The notes: a model not told the origin generated them from the letters alone. DNA of 64,000 nt from Hydrogenophaga sp040372165 (GCF_040372165.1 NZ_BAABWG010000003.1:434001-498000), one strand, 5' to 3'. Positions 42,189-51,265 are shown, counted from the first letter of the stretch. Numbers and translations are program-made.

Positions 42189-43292
42189 ATGACTTCCAAC
42201 GCCACTACCACCATTTCATCGTCCACCGAGCGCGGCTATACCCGTGGTCAGGCGCTGCCTGCCCTGCTGGCTCAGCGCATCATGATCCTGGACGGTGCCA
42301 TGGGCACGATGGTGCAGCGCTTCAAACTCGACGAAGCGCAATTCCGTGGTGAGCGTTTCAAAGACCACCACAAGGACCTCAAGGGCAATAACGACCTGCT
42401 CAGCCTCACCCGCCCGGACGTGGTGCGTGACATCCACGAAGGCTATCTGGCCGCAGGTGCCGACATCGTCGAGACCAATACCTTCGGCGCGACGTCAGTG
42501 GCGCAGGACGACTACGATCTGGCCGAGCTGGCCTATGAGATGAATGTCGAGTCAGCCAGGCTGGCGCGCCAGGCCTGCGACAAGTTCAGCACGCCCGAGC
42601 GTCCCCGTTTTGCCGCCGGCGCACTTGGCCCGACCCCCAAGACAGCGAGCATCAGCCCGGACGTGAACGACCCGGGGGCGCGCAACGTGAATTTCGAGCA
42701 GCTGCGGGCGGCCTACTACGAGCAGGTCAAAGGCCTGGTCGATGGTGGCGTGGACTTGCTTTTGGTGGAGACAATATTCGACACGCTCAACGCCAAGGCT
42801 GCGCTGTTTGCGATTGAGCAGTACTTTGACGACACCGGCGAGTGCCTGCCCATCATCATCAGCGGCACCGTCACCGATGCATCCGGCCGCATTCTGAGCG
42901 GGCAGACCGTCTCCGCCTTCTGGGCCAGTGTGCGTCACGTGAAGCCGCTGGCCATCGGCCTGAACTGTGCGCTGGGGGCCACGCTGATGCGCCCTTACAT
43001 CCAGGAACTGGCCAAGGTGGCGGGCGATACCTTCATCAGCTGCTACCCCAACGCCGGCCTGCCCAATCCGATGAGCGATACCGGTTTTGACGAAACGCCG
43101 GACGTGACCAGCCGCCTGGTCAAGGAATTTGCCGACGAAGGCTTGGTGAACATCGTGGGCGGCTGCTGCGGCACCACGCCCGGCCATATTGGCGCGATCC
43201 ATGATGCGGTGGCACCCGTGGCCCCGCGCTTGCTGGCGCAGCCGGGACGGTTTTATCGGGAAGACGAGGCCCCGGAAGCGGCTGCGGCCTGA
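42189..43292 (+). CDS. metH: Methionine synthase N-terminal (homocysteine-binding) module
   Basis: A 367-aa protein equal to the first domain of cobalamin-dependent methionine synthase (homocysteine S-methyltransferase). Signs are LLAQRIMILDGAMGTMVQ, ETNTFGATSVAQDDYDLAEL and the zinc-binding Cys residues: GLNCALGA and the pair in GGCCGTTPGHI. In several Burkholderiales, MetH is split into this module and a second protein with the pterin, B12 and activation domains. That second half is not in the window. The downstream neighbour is an unrelated HD protein. No riboswitch was recognised in the 100-bp leader. Confidence 0.9.
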   Translation: MTSNATTTISSSTERGYTRGQALPALLAQRIMILDGAMGTMVQRFKLDEAQFRGERFKDHHKDLKGNNDLLSLTRPDVVRDIHEGYLAAGADIVETNTFGATSVAQDDYDLAELAYEMNVESARLARQACDKFSTPERPRFAAGALGPTPKTASISPDVNDPGARNVNFEQLRAAYYEQVKGLVDGGVDLLLVETIFDTLNAKAALFAIEQYFDDTGECLPIIISGTVTDASGRILSGQTVSAFWASVRHVKPLAIGLNCALGATLMRPYIQELAKVAGDTFISCYPNAGLPNPMSDTGFDETPDVTSRLVKEFADEGLVNIVGGCCGTTPGHIGAIHDAVAPVAPRLLAQPGRFYREDEAPEAAAA

Positions 43293-43310
43293 ACGTGAAC
43301 TGTCCGGGGC

Positions 43311-43985
43311 ATGCGCGCAGTGGCTTCCGATGAAACACTGCCGCCTGTCGGGGTCATGACGCCGGACCGGGATGTCCTCGGACATTCCTGGGAGAGGGCC
43401 TGGGCCTCACTGGAGCTGGCCTCGCCGCCTGAGGCCGTGCGTGAGCAGGTGTTGGCCGCGTATGGCGAACCCCAGCGCGGCTATCACACCCTGCAGCATC
43501 TGCAGGAATGCCTGACGCATCTGGGCGATGCACGGAACCTGGCGAAACACCCGGGCGAAGTGGAGATCGCCCTTTGGTTCCATGATGCTGTTTACAACCC
43601 ACGTGGCAGCGGCAATGAAAAGGCCAGCGCTGAGTGGGCAGCTCGCGTGCTGAACGACGCTGGCGCCTCAGCGACCACGCAGCAAAGCGTGCATGACCTG
43701 ATCATGGCGACTTGCCATGACGCGCTGCCGACGGATGCTGACCAGCAGTTGCTGGTGGACATCGATCTCTCGATTCTGGGCGCAGCACCTGAGCGGTTTG
43801 CGCAGTACGAGCGGCAGGTCCGATTCGAGTATCAGTGGGTGCCGGGTCCGATCTACGGCTTGAAACGCCAGCAGGTGTTGCGCGGGTTCCTCAAACGTGA
43901 GCGGATATACGCGACGGACATCTTTCACTCCCGGTGGGAGGCGCAGGCCCGAATCAACCTGGGTCTGGCTGTAAGGGGCGGCTGA
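43311..43985 (+). CDS. HD-superfamily metal-dependent phosphohydrolase (COG4339-like)
   Basis: A 224-aa predicted metal-dependent hydrolase of the COG4339 type. The signature is YHTLQHLQECLTHLGDARN, then the His-Asp pair in LWFHDAVYNPRGSGNEKASA, a further His in MATCHDALP, and DIDLSILGA near the C terminus. The start at 43311 is used; the ATG at 43356 would remove 15 residues of unclear value. It lies 18 bp after the MetH module in the same direction and may be co-transcribed. The substrate is unknown. Confidence 0.82.
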   Translation: MRAVASDETLPPVGVMTPDRDVLGHSWERAWASLELASPPEAVREQVLAAYGEPQRGYHTLQHLQECLTHLGDARNLAKHPGEVEIALWFHDAVYNPRGSGNEKASAEWAARVLNDAGASATTQQSVHDLIMATCHDALPTDADQQLLVDIDLSILGAAPERFAQYERQVRFEYQWVPGPIYGLKRQQVLRGFLKRERIYATDIFHSRWEAQARINLGLAVRGG

Positions 43986-44008
43986 CTTGTCGCCTGGTGG
44001 CGCCCCAT

Positions 44009-44032
44009 TGACCCACTGTGTGACCCACTGTG
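44009..44032. repeat. Adjacent 12-bp direct repeats
   Basis: TGACCCACTGTG occurs twice in tandem (44009-44020, 44021-44032) upstream of the phasin-like gene. It may be a regulator half-site pair; it is too short to call more. Confidence 0.45.
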
Positions 44033-44157
44033 ACCAGAGAAAGCTGTGCTGAAAAGCCGCATGTGGTGGGGTTTGACTGCTACAGTGCCTGGAACAAGAT
44101 CGACAGGGATGCGGCGCATGCCGTATCAGGCAAAGATGGCAGGCACAGGAGTGGACC

Positions 44158-44535
44158 ATGGTGATGTCTCGCAAGACCCGCTCAAGCAGCAGTAGCAGAA
44201 GCAATCAGGCCAAGCTCGCTCAGCTCGGCATGGCCGTACCGCAGGTGATGGCGCACCGTTTGACCCGCATGGCCATGGCAGGGCCGCTGCTCTCTCCGCG
44301 TGACCGCAAGGAGTTCACCGGTATGGTGATGGAAAAGCAACTGGCTTTTTCTCAAGCCTGGATGGCGATGGCCATGGAGACCTGGCGCATGCAGCAGGCA
44401 TGGGCTGCCGCATGGTTCACGGGGCAGGTGCCTTCGTTGACAGCGGCGGTGAATCGCATTGCGGCCAAGGGCTTGGCGCCTGTGCACCGCAAGGCGGTGA
44501 GCAATGCGAAGCGGTTGGCGAAGACGCGGATATGA
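44158..44535 (+). CDS. Polyhydroxyalkanoate granule-associated phasin-like protein
   Basis: A 125-aa basic, Ala/Met-rich protein. It starts with a Ser/Arg/Lys-rich stretch (SRKTRSSSSSRSNQAK), then an amphipathic helical segment (MAVPQVMAHRLTRMAMAGP) and SPRDRKEFTGMVMEKQLAF. This resembles the small phasin-like proteins annotated as PHA granule-associated in Comamonadaceae, which coat carbon-storage granules. A good binding site (AGGAG) precedes the ATG. Its stop overlaps the start of the next gene. Confidence 0.72.
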   Translation: MVMSRKTRSSSSSRSNQAKLAQLGMAVPQVMAHRLTRMAMAGPLLSPRDRKEFTGMVMEKQLAFSQAWMAMAMETWRMQQAWAAAWFTGQVPSLTAAVNRIAAKGLAPVHRKAVSNAKRLAKTRI

Positions 44536-44906
44536 CGTTTGAGCAGCCAGTACAAAAAGGCAAACGATCCGGGTGGCAGTTCGCTAGCTGGGGATTGCTC
44601 GCTCTTCAGCTGGCACTGGCCATTGCGGCACTGTCGGTGACGGCGGCGTTCGAAGAAGTGTATGTCAACTTTGGGGCTTCGCTGCCGGCTGTGCAAGTTG
44701 CGTTGGTGAGCTATCCCCTGGTGTGGTGGTGCTTTCCGTTGGTCGGTCTGGCCCTGGCTGTATGGTGCTCGGTTGGCTTCAGCGCATCGCCTCAGGCAAC
44801 TCGCAAGCCGATAGTGTGGCAACTGGTCTGGACGGCGCTGATGGTGGCGTCGATGGCCTTCGGATTGATGGCGCTGTACGTACCCATCATGGCATTGGGC
44901 CAGTAG
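44532..44906 (+). CDS. Small membrane protein, unknown
   Basis: A 124-aa protein with three hydrophobic helices (FASWGLLALQLALAIAALSV, VVWWCFPLVGLALAVWC-type, LVWTALMVASMAFGLMAL). The ATG at 44532 overlaps the phasin stop (ATGA); the longer frame upstream would lie inside the phasin gene. The topology (an N-terminal cytoplasmic tail, then a loop with the acidic FEEVYVN) resembles small subunits of membrane complexes. No family recognised. Coupling to the phasin gene may be only translational. Confidence 0.75.
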   Translation: MTFEQPVQKGKRSGWQFASWGLLALQLALAIAALSVTAAFEEVYVNFGASLPAVQVALVSYPLVWWCFPLVGLALAVWCSVGFSASPQATRKPIVWQLVWTALMVASMAFGLMALYVPIMALGQ

Positions 44907-45051
44907 GTTCTGTCTTGCCTGTGCCCGGGCGCCAGGCCTGGCCAGATCTGATCAAGGCTGATCCGGCGTGGTGTCACCATGTCGGGTAAACCCTCAATGG
45001 AACAAGAGTTGCACCACTAACAGGTTCTGTCTCATAGTTGAGCAACTTGTT

Positions 45052-47223
45052 ATGGGCTTCGCGAATCTTTTGTTTTCCATCTGGCGGAAGGTGCTGGTGT
45101 GCCTGTGTCTGGGCCTTTTGGGCATCGGCACCACGGCCCAGGCCACGACCTTGACGCGGGAGGCGCTGGCTGCGTACTTCCCTGAGCCGTTGATCGTTGG
45201 AGAGCAAGACCCGGAGTTGCCGGTGTGGCCGCTCTTTCGCCAGGCCCGGACCGACAAAGGCTGGGACAACCCTGCGCCGGTGGGCTATGTGTTCGAGTCG
45301 CTCGACTTTGCGCCTGTGCCCGGCTTCTCCGGTACGCCGGTCAACCTGCTGATTGCGCTGGGGCCCAAAGGCGAATTCCTGGAAGTGAAAGTGCTCTCGC
45401 AGCGCGAACCGGTGTTCGTGGAAGGCCTGGGGCCGGAGCCGCTGAACAAGTTCGTTGACCAGTACAAGGGCCTGGGCATCACGCAGAACATCAAGATTGG
45501 CTCCAACCTGAACAAGGACAGCGAAGCCGGCAGCGCGAATGTGTATGTGGATGGCGTGGCCAAGGCGACCGCCTCGGTGCGCATCGTCAATCAGAGCATG
45601 TTGTCCGCTGCGTTGAAGGTGGCGCGGGCGCGCCTGGGTTTTGCGCTGGGCACGGACCCCGACATGGTGGGCCGCATCAAGGGCACCAAGTTTGAGCCCA
45701 TGGACAATGTGGCCGCCCTGGAAGACGAAGGCCTGGTCACGCGCAGGACGATTCTGAACAAGGACGTGGAAGCCGCCTTCAAGGATACGGTGGGCGAGGG
45801 GCAGGACCCGGAGGCATTGGCCGATCCGGATGGCGTGTTCACCGAAATGCTGGTGATGCATCTGAATGTGCCCACGGTGGGGCGCAACGTGCTGCCCGAA
45901 AAAGGGTGGAAGCACTTGATGGGCTGGATTGAACCGGGCGACCATGCTTTTCTGGTGGCCACGCGGGGTCGCTACAGTTTCGTGGGCGACGACTACACCC
46001 CCGGCGCTGTACCAGACCGTCTCACATTGACACAGGCCGGCTTGCCGATCGAGCTGCGGGACTTTGTCACCGACACCACGCCGAAGCTGCCCGAGGGCTG
46101 GGATGTGTATGGCGACGATGTGCATTGGCGCGTTTTCAAGGTGATCAGCCAGGCCAGCCTGGACCCGGCGCAGCCACTGGATTTTGCGCTGAGCGTTACC
46201 CGCACCAAGGGGCAGATGTTTCCGGAGAAGGAGCGCAAGTCCTTTGACGTGAACGCGTCGATGCCGTCCGATTACTTTGACCTGCCCGACGGCAACAACA
46301 AGACCTGGCATTCGCTGTGGACCGATCGTGCCTGGGAGATCGGCGTATTGGGCGTTGGCTTGCTGGTGCTGTCGGTGCTACTGGCACGGCCGCGCTGGAT
46401 CACGGTTTCGCCAACGCGCCTGAAGTGGGTTCGCCACGCCTACCTGCTGTACACACTGTTCTTCATCGGCTGGTTTGCGCAGGGGCAGTTGTCGATCGTG
46501 AACTTCACGGCGCTGATCCAGGCGCTGCTGGCGGGCCGAAGCCTGGACTTCTTCCTCTACGACCCGATGACGGTGCTGCTCTGGGCGTTCGTGGTGGTGA
46601 CGCTGTTCGTGTGGGGGCGGGGCACGTTCTGCGGCTGGCTGTGTCCGTTTGGCGCTTTGCAGGAATTCGTGGGCACGGTGGCGCGCTGGGTGAAGCTGCC
46701 GCAACTGCGCTTGCATACGCGCACCGATGCGCAGCTCAAGAAGATCAAGTATGTGGTGCTGGCGGTGGTGCTGGCCATGCCGTTTGTCTCGGCGTCCTAC
46801 ACCGACAAGGCGGTGGAGGTGGAGCCCTTCAAGACAGCGATCACACTCGTGTTTGATCGGTCCTGGCCATTTGTTTTGTGGGCGGTGGGCTTGCTGGCGC
46901 TCAGCGCCTTTGTCTACAAGGGCTACTGCCGCTACATCTGTCCCTTGGGTGCGGGCGTGGCGGTGCTGGGCAAGGTACGGCTGTTCAAGTGGTTGCCGCG
47001 CCGTGCCGAATGTGGCCAGCCGTGCCAGACCTGCCGCCGCAGCTGCGAGTACCAGGCGATCGAGGCGCAAGGCGCCATCGACTACAACGAGTGTTTCCAG
47101 TGTCTGGACTGCGTGGTGATTTACGAGAGCAACGACTTGTGCACACCGCTGGTGGTGGAGAAGCGCAAGGGCAAGGTCATTCCTGTGCGTTCCCTGCCGG
47201 TGCAGGGCACGGCCAAGGCTTGA
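45052..47223 (+). CDS. NosR/NirI-family FMN-binding polyferredoxin-like membrane protein
   Basis: A 723-aa electron-transfer membrane protein. The ATG at 45052 opens a signal/TM segment (LVCLCLGLLGIGTTAQA). A periplasmic FMN-binding domain follows (about residues 75-190; the flavinylation-type stretch is VYVDGVAKATASVRIVNQS). After residue about 420 come several TM helices with two iron-sulphur-like Cys motifs on the cytoplasmic side (CGWLCPFGALQEF, CRYICPLGAGVAVL) and a C-terminal ferredoxin-like set (CGQPCQTCRRSC, CFQCLDC). NosR proteins support nitrous oxide reductase. It is followed directly by an ApbE/NosX gene, but no nosZ or nosDFYL genes occur here. Confidence 0.88.
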   Translation: MGFANLLFSIWRKVLVCLCLGLLGIGTTAQATTLTREALAAYFPEPLIVGEQDPELPVWPLFRQARTDKGWDNPAPVGYVFESLDFAPVPGFSGTPVNLLIALGPKGEFLEVKVLSQREPVFVEGLGPEPLNKFVDQYKGLGITQNIKIGSNLNKDSEAGSANVYVDGVAKATASVRIVNQSMLSAALKVARARLGFALGTDPDMVGRIKGTKFEPMDNVAALEDEGLVTRRTILNKDVEAAFKDTVGEGQDPEALADPDGVFTEMLVMHLNVPTVGRNVLPEKGWKHLMGWIEPGDHAFLVATRGRYSFVGDDYTPGAVPDRLTLTQAGLPIELRDFVTDTTPKLPEGWDVYGDDVHWRVFKVISQASLDPAQPLDFALSVTRTKGQMFPEKERKSFDVNASMPSDYFDLPDGNNKTWHSLWTDRAWEIGVLGVGLLVLSVLLARPRWITVSPTRLKWVRHAYLLYTLFFIGWFAQGQLSIVNFTALIQALLAGRSLDFFLYDPMTVLLWAFVVVTLFVWGRGTFCGWLCPFGALQEFVGTVARWVKLPQLRLHTRTDAQLKKIKYVVLAVVLAMPFVSASYTDKAVEVEPFKTAITLVFDRSWPFVLWAVGLLALSAFVYKGYCRYICPLGAGVAVLGKVRLFKWLPRRAECGQPCQTCRRSCEYQAIEAQGAIDYNECFQCLDCVVIYESNDLCTPLVVEKRKGKVIPVRSLPVQGTAKA

Positions 47224-47239
47224 TGGAGAGGTGGCAACG

Positions 47240-48235
47240 ATGACAATGCAACGCAGACAAATCATTTTGGCCTCGCTGGGCGGGGCAGCCTTGGCAGCGC
47301 CATTGCCTTCGATGGTCACCGCCGCTCAGCCGCCTTTGGTCTGGCGCGAGCGGCATATGTTCGGCCTGGGTACGCAGCTGAGCTTGCGTGCGGCGCACAC
47401 CGATGTGCAAGCAGTGGACGTGGGGCTGGACGCGGCGGTGGCGGCCATCCGGCGGGTGGAAGCCTCCATGAGCCTGTACCGCGAAGACAGCGAACTGGTG
47501 CGCCTGAACCAACAAGGATTTCTGGACCAGCCCAGTGCGGACTTTCTGGCGGTGTTGGGCACGGCGCAAATGGTGGCTGAGCGCAGCGGCGGGCAGTTCG
47601 ATGCGACGGTGCAGCCGGTGTGGCAGGCCTGGGCGGATGCGACACGCCAGGGGCGCTTGCCCTCTGCCGCGGCCCTGGCCGAGGCACGGCAACGCACCGG
47701 GTGGCAGCATGTGGTCGTGAGCGACCAGCGTGTGGCCTTTCAGCGCCCTGGCATGGCGATGACTTTCAACGGCATCGCGCAAGGCTACGCGGCCGATGCG
47801 GCGCGAAAGGCTTTGCAAGACCATGGCGTGGCCCATGCGCTGATCGACACCGGGGAACACGCCAGCCTGGGGCAAAGCCCACGTGGCACCGCATGGACCT
47901 TGGGCGTGGAAGACCCGCGCGACGAACAGCGATTGCTCGCCGCCATTCGAAGCGACGGCCGGGCAGTGGCGACGTCGGCCGACAACCGCAGCAGCTTCAG
48001 CGCCGACCACCGCCATCACCACATCTTCGACCCCGCCACGGCGGATTCGCCCTCGGGGTTGAGCAGCGTGACCGTCCTGGCACCTTCGGCCATGCTGGCC
48101 GATGCGCTGACCAAGGTGATGTTCGTCAGCGGGCCAGAGCGCATTCCCGCATTGGCCAGGCAATGGCAGGTGGGTGTGCTGTGGGTGGACAAGAAGGGCC
48201 ACTGGGCGGCGACAAGCGATGTGGCGCTTGTGTGA
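47240..48235 (+). CDS. FAD:protein FMN transferase (ApbE/NosX-like)
   Basis: A 331-aa periplasmic ApbE-family flavin transferase, which attaches FMN covalently to Thr/Ser of partner proteins such as NosR. The ATG at 47240 is preferred to the GTG at 47231 because GAGG lies 8 bases before it. A Tat-like N terminus (QRRQIILASLGGAALAAPL) directs export. Domain marks are RVEASMSLYREDSELVRLN, MTFNGIAQGYAADAARKAL, IDTGEHASLGQSP and the late HHIFDPATADSPSGLSS (metal and flavin binding). Coupling to the NosR-like gene indicates that this is its flavinylation partner. Confidence 0.92.
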   Translation: MTMQRRQIILASLGGAALAAPLPSMVTAAQPPLVWRERHMFGLGTQLSLRAAHTDVQAVDVGLDAAVAAIRRVEASMSLYREDSELVRLNQQGFLDQPSADFLAVLGTAQMVAERSGGQFDATVQPVWQAWADATRQGRLPSAAALAEARQRTGWQHVVVSDQRVAFQRPGMAMTFNGIAQGYAADAARKALQDHGVAHALIDTGEHASLGQSPRGTAWTLGVEDPRDEQRLLAAIRSDGRAVATSADNRSSFSADHRHHHIFDPATADSPSGLSSVTVLAPSAMLADALTKVMFVSGPERIPALARQWQVGVLWVDKKGHWAATSDVALV

Positions 48236-48520
48236 ATGAGGCGCGGGAGCCGATCAGGTAATTGATGGCCTGACCGGCTGATCGCCTGGCCAGCGGGCCG
48301 TGGCGTGGTGTGGTCGCGCAGTGGTGAGGTGGCTTTCCTGGCTTTCCTTTTTTCGAGCGATAGCGTCAGCAATCCTCAGGAAAAACAGGAAGAACCTTCA
48401 CATGGTGGGGAATGGCACTGGCTGGAGACAATCCACCTCAGCCGCAGGACTTTGTTCCTGCTTCGACTGCTTCCAGCCACACGCGCTTCTCTACCCGCCA
48501 CTCGCCACCCGAGACTCACC
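48236..48520. promoter_or_regulatory. Long leader region upstream of terC-like gene
   Basis: 285 bp with no gene. TerC/Alx genes in many proteobacteria are controlled by a Mn2+-sensing yybP-ykoY riboswitch in such a leader. The stretch 48395-48460 contains several G-rich and complementary segments, but I could not match the motif by eye, so this is a candidate only. Confidence 0.3.
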
Positions 48521-49471
48521 ATGGATACCATCGCACCTCTTTGGCTCTGGGCCGTCTTTGTGGTCTTTGTGGTGGCCGCCATCTGGGTGGACTTTGTCGT
48601 TCTGCGCAAGCAAGGGGCGCACGAAGTGGGCGTGCGCGAAGCGGTGCACTGGTCGTTGGCCTGGGTAGGGGTGAGCTTTGTCTTCAACGCTCTGCTGTGG
48701 TGGGGTGTGCGGGATGCGACCGGCTCCACCGCGCTGGCCAACGAAAAGGCTTTGGAGTTCCTCACCGGTTACCTGATCGAGAAGAGCCTGGCCGTCGACA
48801 ACATCTTTGTCTTTCTGCTGATCTTCAGCTATTTCGCCGTGCCGGCCACTTACCAGAAGCGGGTGCTGATGTACGGCATCCTGGGGGCGATTGCGCTGCG
48901 GACGGTGATGATTCTGGTGGGGGGCTGGCTGCTGGCGCAGTTTCACTGGATCCTCTACGTTTTCGGGGCCTTCCTCGTGCTCACGGGCGTGAAGATGTGG
49001 TGGGCAGCGGGCAAGGAAGAAAGCCTGGATGACAACCCTGCGCTGACCCTGCTGCGGCGCTGGATGCCGGTGAGCCAGCGGTATGACGGCGAGCGCTTCT
49101 TCACGGTGGAGAATGGCCGCAAGATCGCCACGCCATTGCTGATGGTGATTGCCATGGTCGGCCTGACCGACGTCATCTTTGCCGTGGATTCGATTCCGGC
49201 CATTTTTGCCATCACACGCGACCCCTTCATCGTTCTGACCAGCAATGTGTTTGCCATCCTCGGCTTGAGGGCGATGTTCTTTCTGCTGCAGGCCGCAGCA
49301 GGCCGCTTCCACTTGCTCAACTACGGGCTGGCCGTGATCCTGGTGTTCATTGGCACCAAGATGATGTTGATCGATGTGTTCAAGATTCCGGTGGCGGTGT
49401 CGCTGGGGGTGGTGCTGGGGATATTGGCCATCACCATGCTCTGGAGTGCGAAGACGGCGCCCAACACCTGA
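48521..49471 (+). CDS. TerC-family membrane protein
   Basis: A 316-aa integral membrane protein of the TerC/Alx group, proposed to move Mn2+ or other metals during export of metalloproteins. The ATG at 48521 (MDTIAPLWLWAVFVVFVV) gives the family length; the longer frame adds an unlikely leader. Marks are KSLAVDNIFVFLLIFSYF and a mirrored VGLTDVIFAVDSIPAIFAIT, each with conserved acidic residues in helices. About eight or nine hydrophobic helices are visible. The long leader upstream may be regulatory. Confidence 0.92.
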   Translation: MDTIAPLWLWAVFVVFVVAAIWVDFVVLRKQGAHEVGVREAVHWSLAWVGVSFVFNALLWWGVRDATGSTALANEKALEFLTGYLIEKSLAVDNIFVFLLIFSYFAVPATYQKRVLMYGILGAIALRTVMILVGGWLLAQFHWILYVFGAFLVLTGVKMWWAAGKEESLDDNPALTLLRRWMPVSQRYDGERFFTVENGRKIATPLLMVIAMVGLTDVIFAVDSIPAIFAITRDPFIVLTSNVFAILGLRAMFFLLQAAAGRFHLLNYGLAVILVFIGTKMMLIDVFKIPVAVSLGVVLGILAITMLWSAKTAPNT

Positions 49472-49473
49472 AG

Positions 49474-49512
49474 GGTTGGAGAGAAAGGTTGGAGAGAAAG
49501 GTGGGAGAGAAA
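49474..49512. repeat. Three tandem 13-bp repeats
   Basis: GGTTGGAGAGAAA, repeated at 49474, 49487 and, with one change (T to G), at 49500. It begins right after the terC stop. It is GA-rich and could form a polypurine tract; no coding role is visible. Confidence 0.75.
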
Positions 49513-49574
49513 GGGTAGAGTTCGATGTGCTCTGGCATGAGCACTTGTAGATCTAACTCACCGGACGCCTCCCC

Positions 49575-50747
49575 ATGCAAGCACCTGTCGTTTTTCGTTT
49601 TCCTGCCTGCTTCGATGAGGTTCGGTTTGACGACGAGCATGCTGGTAGGCTGGCGCTGAGCGTCGGCGGCGAACAGGCACTGCCGAAAGGGTGCGCCAAC
49701 CTCTGGGCGGAGGTGATGCGGGCCGATCGGCTGGCCGGCGACGATGCCGTGCTGGGCGCCGAGTATGCCCAACGAGCGCGTCGCCTGTTCGAACGGGACA
49801 GGGATTCGGGCGATGCGATGGCGGCAACGGTAGGAGGGCGGCGCGTCTTTACCCACGCCTGGGACGACAAGGCGTTTTCTTTCCGCTACTTCTGGGTCGA
49901 GCTGCCCGAAGAACGCTGGCTGCAGGTGCTGTGTGTGTTCGACCCTGCGCATGCCGCCTTCTTCAAACGGCACGTGATGATGGCATTCTTCAACACGACG
50001 CTGGATGCGACGGCGTTGGTGGCGAAGGCACAGTCAGGGGCGAGTGCGGCTGGCCTGTTCGCCACGGAACCCCTGTCGACGGACGCAAAGTGGATAAACG
50101 ACGCCTTGCAGTGCGCAGAGGATTTTCGCGCAGAACAGAAGGCCCCCAAGTCGCTCAACGTGGCGGATGAGTGCTTTGCAGAGCTGGCAGCGAAGGCCTT
50201 GAACGAGCAGGGTGAGGCGTTGGTCGATGGGGTGTTCTGCCAGGACTGGGCCACCCACTACACCTATGGCGCACACAACTTCTCCAACCCCGACAGCGAT
50301 ATCGAATGGCAGGACAACGATGGCTTGCTGCATGTGCATGAGCCACCCTGGAGCACCAGCGAAGTCGTCGAAGTGACGGCAGGAGATGGCAATGCCCAGG
50401 CAGTCGATGTTTCGTGGCTGCCGCATCTGGCTGCCCTCTCTGATTCCGTCGAGCGCCACTTGATCCAGGTGCTGGATCAGTTTGTGTTCGGCGAAGGCGC
50501 CGGCTATGCTGATTCCGCCTGCTTTGAATGGGTGAAGCTGGAAGCAGAGCGCCTGGCCGGACAGCCCATGACCCGCGAAGCGTTTCTCAAGCGCAACGTT
50601 GCAGTGGGGGACATACAGTTGCTGCCCGGCGCGCCAGCGGGAGATGCCAGCATCCGCGTATGGCTGCGCTGCAGCTGGGACGAGGAACACGGCATGGCGG
50701 TTCGCATCGATGCCCATGGCCGATGCTGGCGGGATGACGACGTTTGA
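49575..50747 (+). CDS. Hypothetical 390-aa protein
   Basis: A soluble 390-aa protein of unknown family. No signal peptide or membrane helix is seen. Patches look like two similar beta-rich units: one near the N terminus (VFRFPACFDEVRFDDEHAG) and one near the C terminus (WLRCSWDEEHGMAVRIDAHG), with an acidic middle (SDIEWQDNDGLLHVHEPPW). It may be an immunity-like or DUF6985-like protein, but this is only an impression. No clear ribosome binding site precedes the ATG. It sits between terC and an SRPBCC gene without obvious operon links. Confidence 0.65.
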   Translation: MQAPVVFRFPACFDEVRFDDEHAGRLALSVGGEQALPKGCANLWAEVMRADRLAGDDAVLGAEYAQRARRLFERDRDSGDAMAATVGGRRVFTHAWDDKAFSFRYFWVELPEERWLQVLCVFDPAHAAFFKRHVMMAFFNTTLDATALVAKAQSGASAAGLFATEPLSTDAKWINDALQCAEDFRAEQKAPKSLNVADECFAELAAKALNEQGEALVDGVFCQDWATHYTYGAHNFSNPDSDIEWQDNDGLLHVHEPPWSTSEVVEVTAGDGNAQAVDVSWLPHLAALSDSVERHLIQVLDQFVFGEGAGYADSACFEWVKLEAERLAGQPMTREAFLKRNVAVGDIQLLPGAPAGDASIRVWLRCSWDEEHGMAVRIDAHGRCWRDDDV

Positions 50748-50854
50748 TCGGTCTGTTGTCGATATGCCGGGCTTTCAATCGTCGGATGTGTTGGAACCAA
50801 CAGTGTCCGTCTGATCAACCGTGAAGAGGCCAATGCCTCAGGAGCTAGTCATTC

Positions 50855-51265
50855 ATGAAAATTCGAATTGAGACCCGCATCGCAGCGCCCTTGGCAACGG
50901 TCTGGAAAGCTTATGTCACCCCTGACGACATCGTGAAGTGGAATGCGGCCTCGGACGATTGGCACACCACGCGCTCGACGGTTGATTTGAAGGTGGGCGG
51001 CAATTTCTCCTCCCGCATGGAAGCCAAGGACGGCAGCTTTGGCTTTGACATGGAGGGCACCTACACCGAGGTGGTGCCCGAGCAGCGCCTGGCCTTCGCC
51101 ATGCCCGATGGTCGGCAGGTGGCAGTGGATTTTGTGCAGGACGGCGATGCGGTGGTGGTGACCACGGTGTTCGACGCCGAAGACCAGAACCCGGCCGAGA
51201 TGCAGCAGCAAGGCTGGCAGGCGATTCTGGACAACTTTGGCCGGCATGTGTTGACCAAGGCGTGA
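50855..51265 (+). CDS. SRPBCC/AHSA1-domain protein
   Basis: A 136-aa START-like protein (IRIETRIAAPLATVWKAYVT, KWNAASDDWHTTRSTVDLKV, GGNFSSRMEAKDGSFGFDME). The family binds hydrophobic ligands or acts as a polyketide cyclase-like protein. The binding site AGGAG lies about 10 bases before the ATG. It is the second AHSA1 protein in the window and is not closely similar to the one at 23100-23552. The ligand is unknown. Confidence 0.88.
   Translation: MKIRIETRIAAPLATVWKAYVTPDDIVKWNAASDDWHTTRSTVDLKVGGNFSSRMEAKDGSFGFDMEGTYTEVVPEQRLAFAMPDGRQVAVDFVQDGDAVVVTTVFDAEDQNPAEMQQQGWQAILDNFGRHVLTKA

Noticed and set aside
44945..44965. Possible FNR/CRP-type site upstream of the NosR-like gene
   Set aside because: Only one half-site (TTGATC on the minus strand) is present; the second half does not fit TTGAT-N4-ATCAA.
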